A DNA stretch of 64,000 nucleotides. It comes from Ulvibacterium sp965248315. GTDB lineage: Bacteria > Bacteroidota > Bacteroidia > Flavobacteriales > Flavobacteriaceae. Position numbers and translations under genes: made by a program. The notes beneath the pieces are model-generated. The model was not told the origin of the DNA. It made no database searches and saw only the letters and a program-made list of their open reading frames with translations. Shown here in pieces: positions 1-7,471 of this stretch (the first letter of the stretch is position 1; each line of letters starts with the position of its first letter). The DNA is taken from the NCBI RefSeq assembly GCF_965248315.1, contig NZ_CBDFIX010000002.1, forward strand, positions 1,736,001 through 1,800,000, in the 5' to 3' direction.

Positions 1-1014
1 CATACTATCGTATCGTTTGACTTTGCTACATCCGTCATACCGGGATGGCATACCACAATTTTCCCTCCTTACTTTGTTGCCGGTGCTGTATTCTCGGGCT
101 TCGCCATGGTGAATACGTTGTTGATCATAATGCGCAAAGTCTGTCATCTGGAAGCATACATTACCGTACAGCACATTGAGCTGATGAACATCATAATCAT
201 GATTACGGGGTCCATTGTGGGGTGCGCTTATATTACGGAACTTTTTATGGCCTGGTATTCCGGTGTAGAATATGAACAGTACGCCTTTTTGAATAGGGCC
301 ACAGGACCGTATTGGTGGGCATATTGGGCTATGATGACCTGTAACGTATTTTCACCACAGTTTATGTGGTTTAAAAAATTACGTACCAGTATCATGTTCT
401 CGTTCTTTATTTCCATAGTGGTGAATATTGGGATGTGGTTTGAACGTTTTGTGATTATCGTAACTTCGCTGCATAGGGATTATCTCCCTTCTTCATGGAC
501 CATGTTTTCTCCCTCTTTTGTGGATATAGGCATATTCATAGGTACTTTGGGATTCTTTTTCGTGTTGTTCCTGCTTTATGCCAGAACCTTCCCGGTAATT
601 GCACAGGCCGAAGTGAAGACCATATTAAAATCTTCCGGGGAACGCTACAAGAAATTAAGGGAAGCAGGGAAACCATTGTATGAGATTGCCAAAACCGCCC
701 ATATTCAAGAAAGTGTGGTTGAAGAAAAATCACTTCCCAAAGAAGAGCAGGAAAGTCAGGTTTCGACCCTACTGGACTCAATAGGTGCATTTGATGCGAA
801 CACGGAAACGCCCGATGATTTGAAAAAAGTCAAAGGAATTGGTCCCCAAATGGAAAAAACCCTGAACCAAATTGGAATATTCACCTTTGCCCAAGTAGGT
901 AAAATGACGGAGAAAGAGTATAATCTCTTGGATTCAATAACTGGTTCTTTCCCCGGACGGGCACAACGAGATGATTGGGCCGGACAAGCTAGAAGTTTAA
1001 ATAACAACAAATAA
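1..1014 (+). CDS. actC: Alternative complex III membrane subunit ActC (NrfD-like), 5' end missing, with C-terminal helix-hairpin-helix tail
   Basis: The frame is open at the left edge, so this is the C-terminal 337 residues; the first ATG in frame (position 106) is internal. ActC is the NrfD/PsrC-family quinol-binding integral membrane subunit of alternative complex III, which passes electrons from menaquinol to cytochrome c or directly to the oxidase. Visible are the HTIVSFDFA and PGWHTTIFPPYFVAGA stretches typical of ActC, followed by several hydrophobic helices up to about base 590. After the last helix comes a charged linker and then an unexpected terminal segment of about 65 residues (LKKVKGIGPQMEKTLNQIGI, then SFPGRAQRDDW), which resembles the helix-hairpin-helix tails found on some ribosomal L21 and NuoE proteins. 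actD follows after one base. Family assignment is firm; the role of the tail is unknown. Confidence 0.93.
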   Translation, partial: HTIVSFDFATSVIPGWHTTIFPPYFVAGAVFSGFAMVNTLLIIMRKVCHLEAYITVQHIELMNIIIMITGSIVGCAYITELFMAWYSGVEYEQYAFLNRATGPYWWAYWAMMTCNVFSPQFMWFKKLRTSIMFSFFISIVVNIGMWFERFVIIVTSLHRDYLPSSWTMFSPSFVDIGIFIGTLGFFFVLFLLYARTFPVIAQAEVKTILKSSGERYKKLREAGKPLYEIAKTAHIQESVVEEKSLPKEEQESQVSTLLDSIGAFDANTETPDDLKKVKGIGPQMEKTLNQIGIFTFAQVGKMTEKEYNLLDSITGSFPGRAQRDDWAGQARSLNNNK

Positions 1015-1015
1015 T

Positions 1016-1546
1016 ATGGCATCTAAAGTTATACATGCTTACTATAATGATGATGATGTATTGATGCATGCGGTCAAAAAGATAAAAGAGGCCAAACATC
1101 ATATAGAGGAAGTGTATTGTCCTTTCCCGGTACATGGTTTGGATAAAGCCATGGGACTGGCACCGACCAGAATTGCCATTACATCCTTTATGTATGGTTG
1201 TTTAGGATTGGCAGTGGCCATTGCTATGATGGATTACATTATGATCGATGATTGGCCCCAGGATATTGGTGGAAAGCCTAGTTTTAGCTATATCGAAAAT
1301 ATGCCTGCATTTGTACCGATTATGTTTGAGCTAACCGTATTTTTCGCGGCCCACCTAATGGTTATCACTTTTTATTTGAGAAGTAGGCTATGGCCATTTA
1401 AAAAAGCCGAAAATCCAGATGTGAGAACAACGGACGATCATTTTGTGATGGAAATTGAAATCCATGACAATGAAAAGGAATTGCGTAACTTATTGCTGGA
1501 TACAGGTGCGGTAGAAATAAGCATAGCAGATAAAAACGATCATTGA
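1016..1546 (+). CDS. actD: Alternative complex III subunit ActD (DUF3341)
   Basis: A 176-residue protein beginning one base after the actC stop. ActD is a membrane subunit of alternative complex III with no redox cofactor; it helps hold the complex together. The sequence has the expected form: a soluble N-terminal part with HHIEEVYCPFPVHGLDKAMG, close to the DUF3341 signature, then two transmembrane helices (about residues 55-75 and 97-122) and a short acidic soluble tail. The order actC-actD-actE-actF is the conserved order of the operon in Bacteroidota. The only start candidate near the actC stop is the ATG used here. Confidence 0.93.
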   Translation: MASKVIHAYYNDDDVLMHAVKKIKEAKHHIEEVYCPFPVHGLDKAMGLAPTRIAITSFMYGCLGLAVAIAMMDYIMIDDWPQDIGGKPSFSYIENMPAFVPIMFELTVFFAAHLMVITFYLRSRLWPFKKAENPDVRTTDDHFVMEIEIHDNEKELRNLLLDTGAVEISIADKNDH

Positions 1547-1548
1547 AT

Positions 1549-2109
1549 ATGAAAAGTTTTGGTAAAATAGGAATGATATTGTTTGGGATTCTGGTCTTCT
1601 TTTCCTGTCAGGATGAAAAGATTCCAAATTATCAGTATATGCCTAATATGTATGAGGCCGTAGGTTACGAGACCTATGATGAGGTCTATTTTTTGCCCAA
1701 AGGTACAGAGGCCCTAGTGCCACCGGAAAATACTATTCCTAGGGGATGGCTGCCCTATGGGTATGAAAACACCCCCGAAGGGAAAGAACTGGCACGCTTG
1801 CAGATGAGCCCTCTGGATTCATTGCAAAGGAATGAAAATCTGGCTACAGGAAAAGAATTGTATGATATCTATTGCGCAATATGCCACGGTGCCAAAGGTA
1901 AAGGGCAAGGGAATTTAGTGAAGCGCGAAAAAATATTGGGTGTGCCCAGCTATGACGATGCGGCAAGAAATATTACAGTCGGCACTACTTTTCATACGGT
2001 TCAATATGGCTTGAATTCCATGGGATCTTACGCATCGCAAATGAGCACTACGGAGATGTGGCAGGTTTCTGAATATGTAATGAAATTAAAAGAAGACTTA
2101 ACAAAATAA
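1549..2109 (+). CDS. actE: Alternative complex III subunit ActE, mono-heme cytochrome c lipoprotein
   Basis: ActE is the periplasmic mono-heme cytochrome c subunit of alternative complex III. From the ATG at 1549 the product has 186 residues. A longer reading from a TTG six bases upstream would overlap the actD stop; I prefer the ATG because it puts a short basic start directly before the hydrophobic signal. The signal ends in FFSCQDEK, consistent with a lipoprotein with Cys20 as the lipidated residue. The heme motif CAICH lies at residues 109-113. The C-terminal part (MGSYASQMSTTEMW) contains candidate methionine axial ligands. It sits two bases after actD and 12 bases before actF. Confidence 0.93.
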   Translation: MKSFGKIGMILFGILVFFSCQDEKIPNYQYMPNMYEAVGYETYDEVYFLPKGTEALVPPENTIPRGWLPYGYENTPEGKELARLQMSPLDSLQRNENLATGKELYDIYCAICHGAKGKGQGNLVKREKILGVPSYDDAARNITVGTTFHTVQYGLNSMGSYASQMSTTEMWQVSEYVMKLKEDLTK

Positions 2110-2121
2110 TACATAGATAAT

Positions 2122-3429
2122 ATGTACACGTTTTCAAGTAGATTAAAAATTGCGTCTATAGTAATGATGATCGTGGGAGCTTTGGGCTTAGGCTATGGTT
2201 TTATTACCATGCCGACGTCTGTAGAGGAAGCCAAGGCCATGGTCGCCAGTCATGATGATGGTCATGGAGGATCTCATGGAGAAGGGACACATGCCAATAC
2301 GGATTCCCATGGAGAACACGATGCTTCCCATGATGAGCACCTGCTACACCAATTACAGAATAAGCCTTGGGCGGCATTATATGTTGCTGCTTTCTTTTTC
2401 TTTATGATTGCCTTGGGTACCCTGGCCTTTTATGCCGTTCAGCGTGCCTCGCAAGCAGGTTGGTCACCATTGTTGTTCCGCGTTATGGAGGGTATCTCGG
2501 CGTATCTGGTGCCCGGAGGTATTATTGTCTTTGTTATTTTGGTCCTTTCCGTAATGCACATGAACCATTTATTTGTATGGATGGATGCCGATGTGGTGGC
2601 CCATGATACATTGTTACAGGGAAAAGCAGGATACTTGGATCCGGTCTTCTTTCTGATAAGAGCGGCAATATTCCTGGGCGGATGGATTCTTTATCGCGAG
2701 TATTCCAGAAAATTGTCCATTAAGCAAGACGAGTCCAATGATAATTCAAGCTTCAAGTTGAATTTTAAGATTTCCGCCGCATTTTTGGTGTTCTACCTTA
2801 TTTCCGAATCCATGATGTCCTGGGATTGGATAATGAGTGTTGACCCCCATTGGTTTAGTACCTTGTTCGGGTGGTATGTTTTTGCCAGTATGTTCGTATC
2901 CGGTATAACGGTTATTGCAATGGTTACTATTTACCTAAAATCGAAAAATTATTTACCGGATGTAAATGATAGTCATATCCATGACTTGGCCAAGTTCATG
3001 TTTGGAATCAGTATTTTTTGGACCTATCTATGGTTTTCACAGTTTATGTTAATTTGGTATTCCAACATCCCAGAGGAGGTCACCTATTTTGTTACAAGAA
3101 TTGAGGATTATAAACTGCCCTTCTTCGGAATGGTTGTGATGAACTTTGTATTTCCCTTTTTAATTTTGATGAATAGTGACTATAAACGAATTAATTGGTT
3201 CGTAATAATGGCAGGGATCGTTATCTTGGCCGGACATTATGTAGATATATTTAATATGATTATGCCGGCCACTGTCGGAGATCAATGGTATATAGGCATT
3301 CCCGAAATCGGGGCAATTCTTTTCTTTGCCGGGTTTTTTATATTTTGGGTTTTCAGGGCTCTTGGCGCTGTTCCCTTGCAGCCTAAGAGAAACCCATTCA
3401 TTGAGGAAAGTAGGCATTTTCACTATTAA
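2122..3429 (+). CDS. actF: Alternative complex III membrane subunit ActF
   Basis: A 435-residue polytopic membrane protein, the second large NrfD-related membrane subunit of alternative complex III. About ten hydrophobic segments are visible from residue 8 onward. Conserved-looking features include SVMHMNHLFVWMD in an early loop, ESMMSWDWIMSVDPHWFSTLFGWY near the middle and a tail rich in Phe/Trp helices. The loop after the first helix (about residues 42-72) is strikingly rich in His, Asp and Gly, a possible metal-binding or low-complexity insertion. It is the last act gene and is followed 31 bases later by coxB, so the complex and the terminal oxidase are probably co-transcribed. Confidence 0.93.
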   Translation: MYTFSSRLKIASIVMMIVGALGLGYGFITMPTSVEEAKAMVASHDDGHGGSHGEGTHANTDSHGEHDASHDEHLLHQLQNKPWAALYVAAFFFFMIALGTLAFYAVQRASQAGWSPLLFRVMEGISAYLVPGGIIVFVILVLSVMHMNHLFVWMDADVVAHDTLLQGKAGYLDPVFFLIRAAIFLGGWILYREYSRKLSIKQDESNDNSSFKLNFKISAAFLVFYLISESMMSWDWIMSVDPHWFSTLFGWYVFASMFVSGITVIAMVTIYLKSKNYLPDVNDSHIHDLAKFMFGISIFWTYLWFSQFMLIWYSNIPEEVTYFVTRIEDYKLPFFGMVVMNFVFPFLILMNSDYKRINWFVIMAGIVILAGHYVDIFNMIMPATVGDQWYIGIPEIGAILFFAGFFIFWVFRALGAVPLQPKRNPFIEESRHFHY

Positions 3430-3460
3430 CGGATTTTAAAGAATAATTTCAAATCATACA

Positions 3461-4585
3461 ATGACTACATTACTGGTTTTAGTTGTTTTAGTTCTAGTGG
3501 CAATCGCAATTTGGCAGATGACAAAGATGTTCGAATTTGCCCAACTCAAAGCAAATACTTCGGAGATAGCCAACGATAATGACAATAAGTACAATGGGTA
3601 TCTATTGTTTGCCTTTTTGATTTTTATCTATGGCATTACCATTTTCAGTTTTTGGAAGTACTCCAAGGTATTGCTTCCGGAGGCGGCTTCCGAACATGGT
3701 GGAGAATATGATTATTTAATGTTGGTATCCTTTATCATCATTTTCTTTGTACAGACCATTACCCAGGCATTGCTGCATTATTTTGGGTATAAGTATAGGG
3801 GAGAGAAAGGTAAGAAGGCCCTTTTTTATGCAGATAATGACCGCTTGGAATTTATATGGACAATAATTCCCGTAATCGTATTGGCCGGACTCATATTATG
3901 GGGCTTGTATACATGGACAAATATCATGGATGTCAATGACGAGGATGACCCGTTAATAGTGGAGCTATATGCCCAACAATTTAACTGGACGGCCAGATAT
4001 GGCGGAGAGGATAATGTTCTGGGAGCGGCCAACGTAAGAATGATAGATATTGACAAGGCGAACGTATTGGGACTGGACGAGTCCGACTCCTATGCCTCGG
4101 ATGATATAATCGTAAAGGAACTTCATTTGCCTGTAGGCCGAAAGGTAAATTTTAAAATGCGTTCCCAGGACGTATTGCATTCTGCCTATATGCCCCATTT
4201 CCGGGCCCAGATGAACTGTGTGCCGGGAATGACAACCGAATTTTCGTTTACTCCCATAACCACAACGGCTCAAATGAGGCAAAACCCGGATGTTGTTGAA
4301 AAGGTAAAACGTACCAACGCACTTAGAGCTGAATGGGCCGCAGAAGGAAGACCAAATTCCGACCCATGGGAGTTTGACTATGTGCTCATTTGTAACAAAA
4401 TATGTGGTAAGTCGCACTACAATATGCAAATGAAGATTATTGTAGAGACCGAGGAAGAATACAATGAATGGATAAAGTCCCAAAAGACCTTTGCGGAAAC
4501 CGTTATGGTAGCGGACGTACAGGAACCGGATTTCAATCCAGTTGGAGCGGAAACGGCGGAGCTATCTTATAAGGCACAGGATTAA
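3461..4585 (+). CDS. coxB: Cytochrome c oxidase subunit II (CuA)
   Basis: Subunit II carries the binuclear CuA centre that accepts electrons from cytochrome c or from alternative complex III. The 374-residue product starts with an extra hydrophobic helix (residues 2-18) as is common in Bacteroidota, then two anchor helices around residues 45-65 and 80-110 and another near 130-150, followed by the cupredoxin domain. CuA ligands are visible: His240 in VLHSAYMPHF, then Cys311, Cys315, His319 and Met322 in the CNKICGKSHYNM motif. There is no CxxCH heme motif, so it is not a heme-c-fused caa3 subunit II. It lies directly between actF and coxA. Confidence 0.96.
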   Translation: MTTLLVLVVLVLVAIAIWQMTKMFEFAQLKANTSEIANDNDNKYNGYLLFAFLIFIYGITIFSFWKYSKVLLPEAASEHGGEYDYLMLVSFIIIFFVQTITQALLHYFGYKYRGEKGKKALFYADNDRLEFIWTIIPVIVLAGLILWGLYTWTNIMDVNDEDDPLIVELYAQQFNWTARYGGEDNVLGAANVRMIDIDKANVLGLDESDSYASDDIIVKELHLPVGRKVNFKMRSQDVLHSAYMPHFRAQMNCVPGMTTEFSFTPITTTAQMRQNPDVVEKVKRTNALRAEWAAEGRPNSDPWEFDYVLICNKICGKSHYNMQMKIIVETEEEYNEWIKSQKTFAETVMVADVQEPDFNPVGAETAELSYKAQD

Positions 4586-4628
4586 GAATATTGCTAGAAA
4601 GGGAAAAGATAATTAAAAAAGTAAAATT

Positions 4629-6452
4629 ATGTCTGTTACGGCACAAGCACATGTAGAGGACCATGCACATGATCATGGGCATCATCACAAAGAGACATTT
4701 ATAACCAAATACATCTTTAGTCAGGATCATAAAATGATAGCCCGACAGTATTTGATTACGGGGCTCATAATGGGTTTTGTTGGAATAGCGATGTCCCTAT
4801 TGTTTCGGATGCAACTGGCCTGGCCGGGGGAATCCTTCCCTATATTTGAAACTTTATTGGGTAAATGGGCTCCCGATGGTGTTATGGATGCGGATATCTA
4901 CTTGGCCTTGGTTACCATACATGGAACCATAATGGTGTTTTTTGTACTTACTGCGGGATTGAGCGGTACCTTTAGTAACCTTTTGATTCCCCTGCAGATC
5001 GGAGCTAGGGATATGGCATCAGGTTTTTTGAACATGGTGTCGTATTGGTTATTTTTCCTGTCCAGTGTAATTATGGTGATATCGCTTTTTGTTGAGGCCG
5101 GTCCGGCTTCAGCAGGGTGGACGGTATACCCACCTTTAAGTGCCCTTCCGATGGCCCAATCAGGATCAGGTATGGGGATGACTCTTTGGCTGGTATCCAT
5201 GACTATATTTATTGCTTCATCCCTTTTGGGATCTTTGAATTATATCGTTACGGTACTGAACCTAAGGACCAAGGGTATGTCCATGACCCGTTTGCCGTTA
5301 ACGATTTGGGCATTTTTCGTTACAGCGGTAATCGGTGTAATTTCCTTCCCCGTTCTTTTATCCGCTGGCCTATTATTGCTCATGGATAGAAGTTTTGGCA
5401 CATCGTTCTTTTTATCGGATATCTTTATTCAGGGAGAAGTTTTGCATTATCAAGGAGGATCTCCGGTATTGTTCGAGCATCTTTTTTGGTTTTTGGGTCA
5501 CCCAGAGGTCTATATTGTAATCCTACCCGCTATGGGTATTGTTTCCGAGGTAATGTCCGTTAATGCCCGTAAACCTATCTTCGGATATCGTGCCATGATT
5601 GCCTCCATATTGGCCATTGCGTTTTTATCCACAATTGTTTGGGGGCATCATATGTTCATTTCCGGGATGAACCCATTTTTGGGGTCTGTATTTACCTTTA
5701 CTACGCTATTGATTGCCATACCCTCGGCGGTAAAGGCATTTAATTGGATAACGACCCTATGGAAAGGAAATTTGCAGCTAAATCCTGGAATGCTATTTTC
5801 CATTGGAATGGTTTCCACATTTATAACGGGAGGCTTAACCGGTATTATTTTGGGCGACAGCACCCTGGATATAAACGTGCATGATACCTATTTTGTAGTG
5901 GCGCACTTCCATTTGGTAATGGGTATTTCAGCACTATATGGTTTATTTGCCGGAGTGTACCATTGGTTCCCAAAAATGTTCGAAAGCAAAATGATGAATA
6001 AAAATTTGGGATATGTCCATTTTTGGATTACGGCAATAGGTTCCTATGGAATATTCTTCCCCATGCACTTTGTTGGCATGGCTGGAGTGCCTAGGAGGTA
6101 CTATGAGAATACCGCCTTTCCTATGTTCGATGAATTGACGGATGTGCAAGTCCTTATGACGGTCTTTGCATTGATAACCGCTGGAGCACAATTGGTCTTT
6201 GCCTATAACTTTATCAGCAGTATCTTCTATGGTAAAAAAGGCCCCAAGAACCCTTGGAAAGCAACTACTTTGGAATGGACGGCAGAGGTAAAACATATTC
6301 ATGGAAATTGGGACGGTCCCATACCTCATGTTCATCGCTGGGCCTATGATTACAGTAAGACTGATGAAAATGGGGAATACATTATTCCAGGGCAAGATTT
6401 TGTACCTCAAACGGTGCCCTTACAAGAAGATGAGGAAGAACTAAATCATTAA
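4629..6452 (+). CDS. coxA: Cytochrome c oxidase subunit I (heme a/a3-CuB)
   Basis: Catalytic subunit of a heme-copper oxidase that reduces oxygen to water and pumps protons. Its 607 residues hold the expected ligands: His98 (heme a) in TIHGTIMVF; His291 with Tyr295 in GHPEVY, including Glu293 that marks the A1 type; His340-His341 in GHHMF for CuB; His426 and His428 in VAHFHLVMG for hemes a3 and a. The first 20 residues are rich in His and Asp (DHAHDHGHHHKE) ahead of the first conserved region. Subunits III and IV are not adjacent; they are encoded at 30064-32159. A strong terminator follows, ending the act-cox operon. Confidence 0.97.
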   Translation: MSVTAQAHVEDHAHDHGHHHKETFITKYIFSQDHKMIARQYLITGLIMGFVGIAMSLLFRMQLAWPGESFPIFETLLGKWAPDGVMDADIYLALVTIHGTIMVFFVLTAGLSGTFSNLLIPLQIGARDMASGFLNMVSYWLFFLSSVIMVISLFVEAGPASAGWTVYPPLSALPMAQSGSGMGMTLWLVSMTIFIASSLLGSLNYIVTVLNLRTKGMSMTRLPLTIWAFFVTAVIGVISFPVLLSAGLLLLMDRSFGTSFFLSDIFIQGEVLHYQGGSPVLFEHLFWFLGHPEVYIVILPAMGIVSEVMSVNARKPIFGYRAMIASILAIAFLSTIVWGHHMFISGMNPFLGSVFTFTTLLIAIPSAVKAFNWITTLWKGNLQLNPGMLFSIGMVSTFITGGLTGIILGDSTLDINVHDTYFVVAHFHLVMGISALYGLFAGVYHWFPKMFESKMMNKNLGYVHFWITAIGSYGIFFPMHFVGMAGVPRRYYENTAFPMFDELTDVQVLMTVFALITAGAQLVFAYNFISSIFYGKKGPKNPWKATTLEWTAEVKHIHGNWDGPIPHVHRWAYDYSKTDENGEYIIPGQDFVPQTVPLQEDEEELNH

Positions 6453-6470
6453 CACCAAACTAATTTAAAT

Positions 6471-6508
6471 AAAAAATGCCCGTACTACTAAGTCGGGCAT
6501 TTTTTTTT
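6471..6508 (+). terminator. Rho-independent terminator of the act-cox operon
   Basis: A stem ATGCCCG / CGGGCAT (6476-6482 with 6494-6500) encloses an 11-base loop and is followed by a run of eight T residues. It begins 18 bases after the coxA stop and is oriented to end the coxA transcript. The A-run before the stem lets it pair further with the T-tract. Confidence 0.88.
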
Positions 6509-6646
6509 GATGGTTATTGAAAAAAGACAATCTCGCTTTTTTGTAATATCTTAGTAAAGCCCTATTTGAAATCCCCATTTAAATTCGTTTTAGTAATGGG
6601 TGTACCATTGACGGGCGCTGAAATCCTCCATGAAATATAACCTGTT

Positions 6647-7471
6647 ATGAAACACGTTTTTCTTATTGCACTGATTATGTTCACAGGGTTTGTACACGCC
6701 CAACGCAAACCTAAGATTAAGGGAAATAGAAGCATTGTGCAGGTAAACGAGAACTTGCCCCCATTCAATGCCATACAACTTATCGATGATTTGGAGATTG
6801 TTTTAAAGAAATCCTTTGAAGAAGGTTATACCATTGAAGCCGATGATAATTTAATCGATGTCCTAAAATTTGAGGTTAAGGACGGTACGTTGTTCATCAG
6901 TTCCTTTTATAAGATTACGGCTAAAAAAAAGTTGGAAATTATAATCAATTATAGGGAATTGGAGTCAATAACCATGGAGAATGGTAAGATGAACTCAGAT
7001 GATGTAATCTCTTCCGATGAATTGCACATTAAAACTTCGGGCCCTTCACGATTGGAATTGAATGCCAATGCAACTATAACACATCTTGCCATGGAAGGGA
7101 TAAGTTCCGGGGATTTTAATTTTGCAAGCGACTCTATAGATGTTCAATTAACGGACCGTATAGACGCTCGCATATATGTGGTTGGGGAGAGTTCCCACGT
7201 CTCCATGCAAAAGAATGCCACGGCAAGGTTGGAAGGCACCACAGACAGTCTACAGGTACTATTATATGGGAATGCCAATCTTAAAGCGGAGAGATGCGAG
7301 GCAACTTCGGTTAAGGCCTTTTTAGAGGAATCTCCGGATGCCAACATTTATGCCATAACAAATTTTGAACTTTCTTCCAAGGGTTCTTCCAAGGTTAATC
7401 TATACGGAAACCCCAATATTAAGATTTCGGAGTTTTTAGACACTTCCAAGCTCCATAAAGCACTAGATTAA
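6647..7471 (+). CDS. Secreted GIN-domain (DUF2807) protein
   Basis: A 274-residue exported protein. A signal peptide (MKHVFLIALIMFTGFVHAQ) is followed by a long beta-rich sequence with the pattern of the GIN/DUF2807 'head' domain: an early FNAIQLIDDLEIVLKK segment, then LIDVLKFEVKDGTLFI, and a repeated stacking pattern of short strands (LHIKTSGPSRLEL, VQLTDRIDARIYV, LQVLLYGNANLKAE, KVNLYGNPNI) that suggests a right-handed beta-helix. The function of such proteins in Bacteroidota is not established; some are called putative adhesins. It is preceded by about 190 bases that hold only the coxA terminator. Its stop codon overlaps the stop of the convergent acyl-CoA oxidase gene by four bases. Confidence 0.8.
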   Translation: MKHVFLIALIMFTGFVHAQRKPKIKGNRSIVQVNENLPPFNAIQLIDDLEIVLKKSFEEGYTIEADDNLIDVLKFEVKDGTLFISSFYKITAKKKLEIIINYRELESITMENGKMNSDDVISSDELHIKTSGPSRLELNANATITHLAMEGISSGDFNFASDSIDVQLTDRIDARIYVVGESSHVSMQKNATARLEGTTDSLQVLLYGNANLKAERCEATSVKAFLEESPDANIYAITNFELSSKGSSKVNLYGNPNIKISEFLDTSKLHKALD

